A DNA stretch of 42,300 bases. Source: Rhodospirillales bacterium (GTDB taxonomy: Bacteria > Pseudomonadota > Gammaproteobacteria > Burkholderiales > Burkholderiaceae_D). The position numbers and the translations under genes are program-made. The stretch spans positions 1 through 42,300 of the forward strand of contig CAJCID010000281.1 of assembly GCA_903970305.1 (NCBI GenBank), written 5' to 3'. A model generated the notes under the pieces. It searched no databases, was not told the DNA's origin, and saw only the letters and a list, made by a program, of their open reading frames with translations. This document shows positions 32,460 through 40,109 of the stretch, in pieces; positions within the stretch are counted from its first letter, which is position 1, and every line of letters begins with the position of its first letter.

Positions 32460-33518
32460 GTGATAAAGCTCTCGGTCCGGCGGATCTCGGGCGAGAGTCA
32501 TGGCGCGCAAAGCGGCCGGCTGAACTGGTCGAGCCGCTCGGGCCTCCTGTTAGAGCTCAGCACCCAGTCGAGCCGCGGCTTGGGCGAGGCCTCTCCCCTT
32601 CCCGGGTTTTCTCCTGATTCACTTGAAAACGTGGAGCGCGCTCTGCGGGAATTGGATCTCTCCGCTCTGGAAAGGGCGCTAGGCGATCGAGATATTCGCG
32701 ATGCATTGCGCGCGACGAAAAATCTACTGCCCAGGTCGCTGCCTTCGGCACGCATGGCACTGGAGACTGCCGTACTGGATCTGCGGGGGCACCAATGTGG
32801 CGTGTCCGCCCCCGAACTACTGGGCGCGGCCCTCCACTCAGAGCATGCGCTCGCGTGGCTGGCCGGCCTTCCCGATGCGAGCTCGCTGGCTGCAAGCCAC
32901 AAGGCACAGGAGGCCGGTTACCGGCATTTCAAACTGAAGCTCGGGCGTGCCGGGCACTTTGAGCGAGAGTTGGCGGGCGTCTCAGAGTTCCGTCAAGTTC
33001 TCGGTCCAGAGCCACGCATCCGTCTGGACGCCAACGGCGCCTGGTCGGAAACAGAGACTCGGCTTGCTTGCCGCGCGCTCGAGGGACTTGACATCGAGCT
33101 GATCGAAGAGCCGTGCGGGCATCTCGGTTGCAGCGTCCAGACGAGCATCCCCATCGCGCTCGACGAGTCGCTTCGGGGTCTGGACTGCGATGGGCTAGAA
33201 GATCTCGCCAGACGAACATCGGCCCGCTTTGCCATCCTCAAACCCATGGTCCTCGGGGGGCTTAGCCATTGTCTGGACCTGGCCGAGCGAGCCCACGATC
33301 TGGGAGTGGGCATCGTGGTCTCGCATAGCTTCGACGGACCACTCGCACTCTCTGCCGCAGGCGCCCTGGCACTCGCGCTTGCCGGAGACACCGCGCATGG
33401 GCTCGCGCCTCACGCCGGTCTCGCCGCCTGGCCCAAAGTTCCACTTCCGATCCGTGGAGCGGCACTACGCGCCTGGGCCTCACCCGGCCTCGGAGCCGTC
33501 TCAGAGTCCCTCGATTGA
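32460..33518 (+). CDS. menC: o-Succinylbenzoate synthase MenC
   Basis: 352 aa from a GTG start. This enolase-superfamily dehydratase makes o-succinylbenzoate from SHCHC. The active-site set is complete: 'FKLKLG' (K-x-K), 'RLDANGAWS' (Asp), 'ELIEEPC' (Glu), 'ALDESL' (Asp) and 'ILKPMVLGG' (Lys). It lies 103 bp after the menB part and its TGA overlaps the menE TTG start. The gene looks intact although the steps before it in the pathway are broken. Confidence 0.9.
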   Translation: MIKLSVRRISGESHGAQSGRLNWSSRSGLLLELSTQSSRGLGEASPLPGFSPDSLENVERALRELDLSALERALGDRDIRDALRATKNLLPRSLPSARMALETAVLDLRGHQCGVSAPELLGAALHSEHALAWLAGLPDASSLAASHKAQEAGYRHFKLKLGRAGHFERELAGVSEFRQVLGPEPRIRLDANGAWSETETRLACRALEGLDIELIEEPCGHLGCSVQTSIPIALDESLRGLDCDGLEDLARRTSARFAILKPMVLGGLSHCLDLAERAHDLGVGIVVSHSFDGPLALSAAGALALALAGDTAHGLAPHAGLAAWPKVPLPIRGAALRAWASPGLGAVSESLD

Positions 33519-34960
33519 GCCTTCTGTCGATCTTTGCCGCGGCTCGTGAGTCTCCCAAGCGTGTCGGCCTCATCACCGCAACGGCGCAGTATACGTTCGC
33601 CGATCTTGCCGCGCTAAGCTCGGATCGCGCGAACACGCTGTATCGATTCCCGGCGCCCTTGCTGCTCCAGCCGAGCATCGATCTGGAGAGCATGCTCTGG
33701 CTCTATGCTGCCTCAGCCATGGGAACGACTTTCCTTGCGCTCCACACCCGCGCGACGGCGGGTGAGCAGGCAGCTGTGACAGCGCTGGCCGGTGCTCGAT
33801 CCGCTCCGACGCTCGGTGAGGAAGCAACTGACTCGCGAGCCGAGCCCAGCGACCGGCCAGTCTCACATCCTGACCAGGCGTATTGTCTGATGCAGACCTC
33901 TGGATCGTCCGGCTCACCCAAGCTCGTAGAACTCAGCCGCCGTGCGGTATTGGCATCGGCTGCGGCCTCACAGAGCAACCTCGGACTTCTGGACGATGAA
34001 CGTTGGCTACTCTGTTTGCCCCTTGCTCACGTGGCTGGCCTGTCGATTCTCGTCCGAATGCTGGCCGCGCGCCGCATGGTCGTACTCTTTGATCCCGGTG
34101 AAGCGGGTCTGCTCGCCCGCGCCGCGGATCTGGGACGCCAAATGCACGAGCATCGTGTAACCCTCGTATCGCTCGTCCCGAGCGTTCTAGAGCGGCTCCT
34201 CCGCGAGGGGGTGCGCCCGCCACGATCGCTGCGGGCGGTGCTGGTCGGTGGCGCCGGTTGCTCCGAGGAGATGGCCGTGCGAGCGCGGCGTGCGGGGTTT
34301 CCCATTCTGACCAGCTATGGACTGACCGAGACGGGCTCGCAGATCGTCGCTCGACGCTACAGCGAGCGGGATCTGCCCCTCCCCGGAAGGAGCGGTTGCG
34401 TCAGTTCAGGACACCCATTGCCTGGGGTCGAGCTCAAGTTAGTAGGCGAGACCATCGCGCTGAAGACGCCGGCGCTCTTCTCGGGCTACTTTGGTAGGAC
34501 GGCTACGCCGCTCGATGCCGAGGGTTGGTTCATCACTTCGGACCGGGGACTGATCGGACCGGAAGGAGAGCTTTATGTACTGGGCCGAAACGACACCGTG
34601 ATCGTCACGGGAGGCGAGAAGGTCAGCCCCGAAGAGGTAGAGCGCGTCCTGCGCAAAATTCCTGCGATTCGCGAGGCTTGTGTGTTTGGCGTGCCGTGCG
34701 CTGAATTTGGGAGCTCGATAGTGGCCGTGGTGACTGCCGCGACGTCCGGGCCCGAAATCGATCTTGAGCTCCTCTTTGCACAGCTGGGCGAGGAGCTTGC
34801 GCGATTCAAGTTGCCCAGGGCCTTTGCTCTCGCCAAGGTCCTCCCGGTCACCGCATCGGGCAAATTGGATCGGCAAGCATGCCGCGATCGGTTCGGACCT
34901 GGGCTAGTGTCTATCCTTGCCGCGCGCGGCGGCCACGCAGCCAAAGGTCAGGTTCCTTGA
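33515..34960 (+). CDS. menE: o-Succinylbenzoate-CoA ligase MenE
   Basis: 481 aa, ANL adenylate-forming superfamily. It activates o-succinylbenzoate to its CoA thioester. Motifs: P-loop 'CLMQTSGSSGSPKLVELS', 'LTSYGLTETGSQI', 'WFITSDRGLIG' (the Asp of A7), 'GRNDTVIVTGGEKVSPEEVE' (hinge) and 'PVTASGKLDRQ' (catalytic Lys). The start is a TTG that overlaps the menC stop (TTGA), so translation is coupled. It ends 13 bp before the convergent menA gene. All core residues are present. Confidence 0.9.
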   Translation: MSLLSIFAAARESPKRVGLITATAQYTFADLAALSSDRANTLYRFPAPLLLQPSIDLESMLWLYAASAMGTTFLALHTRATAGEQAAVTALAGARSAPTLGEEATDSRAEPSDRPVSHPDQAYCLMQTSGSSGSPKLVELSRRAVLASAAASQSNLGLLDDERWLLCLPLAHVAGLSILVRMLAARRMVVLFDPGEAGLLARAADLGRQMHEHRVTLVSLVPSVLERLLREGVRPPRSLRAVLVGGAGCSEEMAVRARRAGFPILTSYGLTETGSQIVARRYSERDLPLPGRSGCVSSGHPLPGVELKLVGETIALKTPALFSGYFGRTATPLDAEGWFITSDRGLIGPEGELYVLGRNDTVIVTGGEKVSPEEVERVLRKIPAIREACVFGVPCAEFGSSIVAVVTAATSGPEIDLELLFAQLGEELARFKLPRAFALAKVLPVTASGKLDRQACRDRFGPGLVSILAARGGHAAKGQVP

Positions 34961-34973
34961 CGCTGCGTCCGAT

Positions 34974-35915
34974 TCACTCGACTAGCCTTGCCAGTACAGC
35001 ACCGGCGGACAGCAGCACGGCAAAGCGCAGTTCGAGCCAGAACGTCCGAAAGAGGATCGGGTTAAACGCGACTCCCGGCGGGCATGCACTGAAGTCATGG
35101 AGTAGGTGCATCGCCGAGGGGATGAGCAGCAGAGGTAACGCCAGCGAGGGCGCGTGAGCCGAGATCGCGATCGCCGGAACCAGCAGGAACGGGCCGAGTA
35201 ACAGAGCCGCGTAGAGGCGACGCGAACCCGCTTCCCCCACGCTGATCGCGAAGGTGTGACGGCCCGCCATCCGGTCGTGGCTCATGTCCCGGTGATTGTT
35301 GACGGCCAAGGCGGCGGCGGCAAGCCCTCCGATCGCCGTCGCCGAGAGCAGACTGACCAATCCGACGGCTCCGGTCAGTACCCAGTCCGTCCCCGTGACC
35401 GCAACCAGCCCGAAAAACAAGAACACGGTCAATTCACCAAAAGGTGTGAACGCGATGGGCTTGGGTCCACCCATGTACGCGAGTGCCGCTAACAGAGACG
35501 CCCCACCGATCGCAAGGACAGGCCAGCCGCGATAAGCAAACAAGGTCATGCCCAACCCGAAGGCGACGGCCGCGGCGAAGACGATGCCTAGACGAACCTG
35601 GCGCACGGTCAACCAGCCATTGGCAGTGGCCCGAGGCAAGCCCGTCCGAGTTCCTCGGCTCTCGCTTCCGCGCACGGAGTAGCCCACGTCGTTCTGCATG
35701 TTCGTGACGATCTGCATGAGCACGGCCGCACCGAACACGATCGCCACCACGACGAGATTGATCGCGCCCGTCCGCTCAAAACCGAGTGTCGCCCCGACGA
35801 GGACGGGGCTCACGGCGACGAGTAAGGTACGCGGCCGGATCGCCACCATCCATGCGCCCATCGATCCGGGGCGCATCGCCGTGGTCACCTCGACGTTGCA
35901 TGAGGTTTCGATCAT
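34974..35915 (-). CDS. menA: 1,4-dihydroxy-2-naphthoate prenyltransferase MenA
   Basis: 313 aa, UbiA superfamily, with about eight or nine TM helices. It attaches the polyprenyl tail to dihydroxynaphthoate in the inner membrane. The second Asp motif is 'VNNHRDMSHDRMAGRHT', as in MenA. The first motif region is 'NMQNDVGYSVRGSESRGTR': the N-x-x-N-D-x-x-D-x-x-x-G-x-D pattern of E. coli MenA has Tyr in place of the second Asp and Glu in place of the third, which may weaken Mg-diphosphate binding or be a subfamily trait. It is convergent with menE. Its ATG overlaps by 4 bp the stop of an upstream remnant frame. Confidence 0.88.
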   Translation of the reverse strand: MIETSCNVEVTTAMRPGSMGAWMVAIRPRTLLVAVSPVLVGATLGFERTGAINLVVVAIVFGAAVLMQIVTNMQNDVGYSVRGSESRGTRTGLPRATANGWLTVRQVRLGIVFAAAVAFGLGMTLFAYRGWPVLAIGGASLLAALAYMGGPKPIAFTPFGELTVFLFFGLVAVTGTDWVLTGAVGLVSLLSATAIGGLAAAALAVNNHRDMSHDRMAGRHTFAISVGEAGSRRLYAALLLGPFLLVPAIAISAHAPSLALPLLLIPSAMHLLHDFSACPPGVAFNPILFRTFWLELRFAVLLSAGAVLARLVE

Positions 35916-36280
35916 CTCATCACACTCGACCAGATGGGTCGCGAATGGAGAGAGGGCTTATTAGCATGCTTTTGCAAAGCGGATCTGCCTAAGGTTTGGT
36001 CGTTGGTCCCGTGCGTTGACTCGCGCCCGGTGCCCCATCCGGGATCACCAAGGAAGGCCGCCGAGGTGACCAGCCCCGCCGCGGCGATGGACAGCTTCCA
36101 CTGGATGCGCAGTTCGGGCGCCGCCAGGCCAAAATTGTTCAGGTCTCCGACCTCGAAGAAGAACACATAGGCCAATAGGCACGTCAGTTCCTTGTGAAAG
36201 CGTCCGATGGGAAGTCGATCAAGCCGCGCTGCAGCGGATACCCGAGTTCGCGTGGGTGCTTCGATGGTGTCGGTCTGCAC
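35912..36280 (-). pseudogene. N-terminal remnant of a major facilitator (MFS) transporter
   Basis: A 122-aa frame. Residues ~18-78 ('RLDRLPIGRFHKELTCLLAY' ... 'WKLSIAAAGLVTSAAFLG') resemble the start of MFS sugar/aromatic-acid transporters: R-(L/I)-D-R-L-P-(I/L)-x-x-x-H, a first TM and the A-x-x-G-L-x-x-S-x-x-F-x-G segment that begins the second TM. After 'AAFLGDPGWG' the frame becomes hydrophilic and unrelated, and no other transporter helices follow. It is a broken gene of about 420 aa originally. Its TGA overlaps the menA ATG. Confidence 0.6.
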
Positions 36281-36518
36281 TGGGATGCCTGGTTGATTGT
36301 TCTGTCGGCCCCGGATGCAAATGGGGCTTCAATCAGCGGGCGTGAGGTCAAACCTGCTGGGCTTGATACGAGTCCATCCTGACGATCACGCGGAACATCG
36401 CGAGCTCTGGAGAGTCACCTTAGGAACCGTCAATGACTTACTGTAACGGCCAAGGGATTTTGTTCTGTGCGGCGACGAACATAGCCCATTGCGATTCGTC
36501 GGGGTGTGGTGAGTCGGG

Positions 36519-39011
36519 TCAATCCGGGCCGGGGGCGTGAGCCGAGGCATAGCTGCTCCTCGCCTCGGTCCAGACGGCAATGAGTCGATCCGCGTAGTCG
36601 CGTCTCGGATACTGCTCGATCTCGCGCGCGGACTCGACCACCGCCCCTTCCCAGGCGCTGAGATCACCGAGCAGGTGCATGACGGCCTCGGCCGCCGCGG
36701 CGGTGTTCTCGGAGGCTATCTTGATGCCGGACTCAAGGACCTCGCCTGCCCCGGAGTCCTTCGGATAGATCACGGGGACGCGGTGCTGCATCGCTTCGAG
36801 GATCACCATGCCAAAGGGCTCGAACCGAGAAGGTACGACGAGTGCGCTGGCCCCGCGGAACGCCGTCCCGCGCTGATCCCAACCGAGCGGCCCGGGCGAG
36901 GAGATGCCCTCGCGCAGGAGCAAATAGCGTTCGGGACCGTCTCCAAACGCGACGAAGTCCGCGCGAAAGCCGCTCTGACGCACCCGGCTCGCAATCTCGC
37001 AGAAGAGGTCAACGCCCTTTTGCCTGGCAAGCCGTCCGAGAAAAACGACCCGATGCGATTCGAACCGCCCCATCTCGTTGGTCGGCGCCGTGCCCTCGGA
37101 GAGGCTGTTCGGGACGACATCGATACTGCGCCGAGCGCCGGTATCGTAGCTTTGCCGGATCACGCGACGCGTAACCTCGCTGACCGCCACGACGCGCTGG
37201 GCGCTGTCGACTGCACCTTGCTCGATACGCTGGGTCAAAGGATCGGGAGCATCGGGCTGCCGCTCAGCCTCGGTCGAGTGGAAATGAGCCACCCAGGGTA
37301 CCCCGATGTGCTCCGCGGCCGCCCGGGCCGCATCGAAGGTCACCCAGTCGTGCGCGTGGAGGATGTCAAAGCGATTGTCTTCGACATAATTGCGCAGCTT
37401 CCCTCTAAATTCACCGATCAGCCGGAACAGCACCGATCCCAGGAGCGGGCCACCCCGGTAGCCGCTCGAGCCCCATCCATAGATGCCGACCGTGCTGCTC
37501 AAATAGGGACCGGCATAGGGAGCGCCATAGGGACCGCCATAGGGAGCGCTGTAAGGGCCTACCGCACGCATGGCCGCGCTCGCCCCGTAGGGCCCTGGCA
37601 GCGGGTTGCGCGAGCCCGACACTTCCGACCAGAGTCGACCGCCCCCACCGTAAGGAGACCAACCCGAATAGCCCCCTGGTCCGGCATAGGCTGCGGGAAC
37701 GCTCGGGCTCGAATAGGGCGACCAGGTGCCATCGGCCACCGCCTCCTCAGGCACCTCGATGTCAAGCGTGACCAGCGGGACTTCGATACCAAACGGCGGC
37801 GGATCGGAGACGAGCGCGCTACGCTTCCACGGGACCACGATCGTCACATCCGCACCCCGTCGACGCAGATTCCGGATCAGGTGATAGCACGCCGTCCACG
37901 TGCCCCCTGCGACCAGCGGAGGAACCTCCCACATGAGCATGAGGATCCGAATTGCCGGTACTGCCGGACCGTAGATGCGATCGAGTTCTGCTCGGATCGG
38001 CGGATCAAACTGCGCCTGGCGCCAGTTCAGGGTTGCATCCCAAGGCACTCCACGCCACCCGGCGCCGATGTCCCGCAGTTCGCAGCCTTCGAGCTCGAGA
38101 TTCAGCACCTTGATTCCGGTGAGCGTCGCACGGCCCAGATCGGCGCCGGCGAGATTCGCGCCGGCGAGATCCGCATAACTCAGATTGGCGCCGGAGAGTC
38201 GCGCCGCGTCGAGGTGCGCCCCCTGCAGCTGCGCAGCACTCAAGTCGGCCCCCATCAGCTGAGTCCCACTTAGCTCTGCGTTTTGCAGATCCGAGTCGCG
38301 CAGGTCGAAATTGCGCAGATCCGCCCGGCTCAGATTGACGCCCGGCAAGACCACGCCACGCCAGCTCACGTCCACGAGCACCTCGCGCACCACCGAGCGC
38401 ACGGCCTGCTCGACGGCAAGCCTGATGCCCTGTTGGACCACCAACTGCTCTTCCTTGATGCGGGCCGCCGCGACGAGCGCCGAGAGCGCCTGGCGGTGGA
38501 AGTCCGCGCGATCCGCAGTGAAAAAGGACAGCAGTCCCGCGGCTCCGACCACCCGTTGGCGCCACTGTTCGGACACGAGGAGCGTAAGGGTGTCGTTCAA
38601 GGCCGTTGCCAGGCGGTCCTGGCGCTCCTGCTCGCGCGTCTGAAAATCCTTTTGCGAGGCATCCAGACGATCCTGCCGTTCCTTCTCCCGGGTATCGATA
38701 TAACCGCGCATCGCGATGATCGCGCCCAAGATCGTCGCCAGCGCCGCGATGGCGGCGCTAAGGCCAGCCGTCAGGCTGATCGGCAGGGCCCCCCTGCTCT
38801 CGTTTTCGATCCGCTTGCCGATGAGTTCCTGGCGCACCTTCTCGTGATCGAGCTGCTCCTGGCTCGTCTGGACGGCCGCGGTCTCTGCGCTCTGAACAAC
38901 ATGGGTGATGGAGAGCGCATTCCAGATCTGAAGGACGCACAGGATCGCGGCCAGTCCGAGGAACAGAAGTACCCAACCTAGCGACCGATCAGACTTGGCG
39001 TTCCTGGCCAT
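36519..39011 (-). CDS. Membrane-anchored pentapeptide-repeat/GT4 glycosyltransferase fusion
   Basis: 830 aa from the ATG giving 'MARNAKSDRS'. Order: TM ~11-31; a Gln/Glu-rich segment; TM ~80-101; a charged coiled segment ~101-141; pentapeptide repeats ~217-315 (A-(D/N)-L-x-x units such as 'GANLSYADLAGANLAGADL'); and from ~354 a glycosyltransferase family 4-like domain. This opens 'RILMLMWEVPPLVAGGT' and includes 'DILHAHDW', 'VVFLGRLARQKGVDLF' and the E-x7-E motif 'FEPFGMVILEAM' (Glu731, Glu739). A Pro/Tyr/Gly-rich insert (~427-522) interrupts the N-terminal Rossmann half. The glycosyltransferase part probably faces the cytoplasm; donor and acceptor are unknown. I know of no named family with this domain order. 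Confidence 0.85.
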   Translation of the reverse strand: MARNAKSDRSLGWVLLFLGLAAILCVLQIWNALSITHVVQSAETAAVQTSQEQLDHEKVRQELIGKRIENESRGALPISLTAGLSAAIAALATILGAIIAMRGYIDTREKERQDRLDASQKDFQTREQERQDRLATALNDTLTLLVSEQWRQRVVGAAGLLSFFTADRADFHRQALSALVAAARIKEEQLVVQQGIRLAVEQAVRSVVREVLVDVSWRGVVLPGVNLSRADLRNFDLRDSDLQNAELSGTQLMGADLSAAQLQGAHLDAARLSGANLSYADLAGANLAGADLGRATLTGIKVLNLELEGCELRDIGAGWRGVPWDATLNWRQAQFDPPIRAELDRIYGPAVPAIRILMLMWEVPPLVAGGTWTACYHLIRNLRRRGADVTIVVPWKRSALVSDPPPFGIEVPLVTLDIEVPEEAVADGTWSPYSSPSVPAAYAGPGGYSGWSPYGGGGRLWSEVSGSRNPLPGPYGASAAMRAVGPYSAPYGGPYGAPYAGPYLSSTVGIYGWGSSGYRGGPLLGSVLFRLIGEFRGKLRNYVEDNRFDILHAHDWVTFDAARAAAEHIGVPWVAHFHSTEAERQPDAPDPLTQRIEQGAVDSAQRVVAVSEVTRRVIRQSYDTGARRSIDVVPNSLSEGTAPTNEMGRFESHRVVFLGRLARQKGVDLFCEIASRVRQSGFRADFVAFGDGPERYLLLREGISSPGPLGWDQRGTAFRGASALVVPSRFEPFGMVILEAMQHRVPVIYPKDSGAGEVLESGIKIASENTAAAAEAVMHLLGDLSAWEGAVVESAREIEQYPRRDYADRLIAVWTEARSSYASAHAPGPD
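37511..37558. repeat. 12-bp coding tandem repeat (Pro-Tyr-Gly units)
   Basis: Four units in phase: CGGCATAGGGAG, CGCCATAGGGAC, CGCCATAGGGAG and the diverged CGCTGTAAGGGC. On the coding (minus) strand each gives a four-residue Pro-Tyr-Gly/Ala-Gly/Ala unit in the glycosyltransferase insert. The 12-bp length preserves frame, so copy number could vary without breaking the gene. Confidence 0.8.
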
Positions 39012-39358
39012 CGTGACTCCCCGCCGGCGAGGACCTCTGGACAGTCTATCTGTCAGGGGTGTCCGCAACCGGAGTGCAGATTCTAGTCGGACTCTGATCC
39101 CCGAGAATATCCATCATCGGGATGACCGGGATGAAGGTCCGCGGCAGGCGAGCCAAGACAACCAAAATGATGGACCGCCTGGTGGAGAGACGCCCCGAAC
39201 AGGCTCGACACCCCACTGGCCTCGTCACGCTGATCCTGTGACGTGAAGGTCACAGCGGCGCTCCGGCTAGGATGCGAAAAAGCAGAACCCTTGTCCGCTT
39301 CGAACCGGCGAGAAGGAGCCCTTCGCAGCAGCCTGGAAGACCTAGCCTAGCGGAGCTT
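39012..39358. other. Intergenic stretch with no recognised element
   Basis: About 350 bp between the convergently or serially placed minus-strand genes. No frame with a family pattern or ribosome site was seen. The AT-rich part near 39080-39170 may contain the promoter of the glycosyltransferase gene, but no hexamer pair stands out. Confidence 0.4.
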
Positions 39359-39781
39359 CTATCGCCACCGGTCGCCCGGTGTGGACACGTACATCTTCCA
39401 GAGGTATCCCCACGGCAGCACGAACGGCACGATCACGACGCCAAGGAAGATGCCTAAGAACGAATCGGCGATGTCGGGATCGAGCGCGTGCCCCAGGTAT
39501 GGGGGGAGCCACGCTGCAAGCACCCAGATGAGCTTCCAGGTCAGTTCGAAGATCAAGAGCGGCATCATCCTGACCGGATACCGCACGCCGACGAGACAGA
39601 GCAGCGTCAGCGCGCCAAAAAAGCTCATCCCGACGCCATGCCAGAAATCCCACGGCTCGGTGTGATGCAGGATCGCCGGCCAGGTTTTCGAGCCCTGCGC
39701 CAAACCAAGCAGGAGATACGAGGCCCTGAGCACGTAGAGGCGATAAAGCGGAAGATCCGGCCTGGATTGTGTCTGGACCAT
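39359..39781 (-). CDS. Four-helix membrane protein of unknown function
   Basis: 140 aa. Four hydrophobic segments lie at about residues 14-30, 50-67, 74-95 and 107-128. Distinctive stretches are 'WDFWHGVGMSFFGALTLLCL', 'RYPVRMMPLLIFELTWKLIW' and 'LPWGYLWKMYVSTPGDRWR'. The protein looks complete, with a short soluble N-terminus and a basic C-terminal end. It resembles small hypothetical membrane proteins found in several proteobacteria, but no name or function can be given. Confidence 0.65.
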   Translation of the reverse strand: MVQTQSRPDLPLYRLYVLRASYLLLGLAQGSKTWPAILHHTEPWDFWHGVGMSFFGALTLLCLVGVRYPVRMMPLLIFELTWKLIWVLAAWLPPYLGHALDPDIADSFLGIFLGVVIVPFVLPWGYLWKMYVSTPGDRWR

Positions 39782-40109
39782 GCCGCACCTATGGCGTTAT
39801 CTGCCAAGTTGTTCAGTTCAATCAGAGCAGATTCACCCGGTGAAATGCTCGCCAGTCCATCTTGGTTTACGGTTCGCTGGGAATCGCCAATCCAACGGTC
39901 ACCATCCCGAAGCTTTGATGATCAAGCTCATCTTAGCGCAAACCGAGCGGCCCCTTGAAGCTTTGACCGATCGGCAAGTGCGAAGCGCGCGGGCGAATTG
40001 ATCGGCGACTCGCCTGAAAAAACACCTCAAAACGCTCAATTGATCGTCGCAATTTCCCTCAGCCCGCGTCGTATCGCGAAAACTTAGCGCCAAGCGCTCA
40101 GGGAGTATT
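39782..40109. other. Intergenic stretch before the IS left end
   Basis: About 330 bp. No recognised gene. It does not encode the missing N-terminal part of the GGDEF-EAL protein found beyond the IS, which shows that the IS did not simply insert into an intact gene here. Confidence 0.45.

Noticed and set aside
36537-38273. 578-aa plus-strand frame opposite the glycosyltransferase fusion
   Set aside because: It lacks any conserved pattern, while the opposite strand has recognisable domains throughout.
9185-40086. Shared string TATCGCGAAAACT at about 9185 and 40073
   Set aside because: A 13-base match between two positions is expected by chance in a window of this size, and the surroundings do not match.
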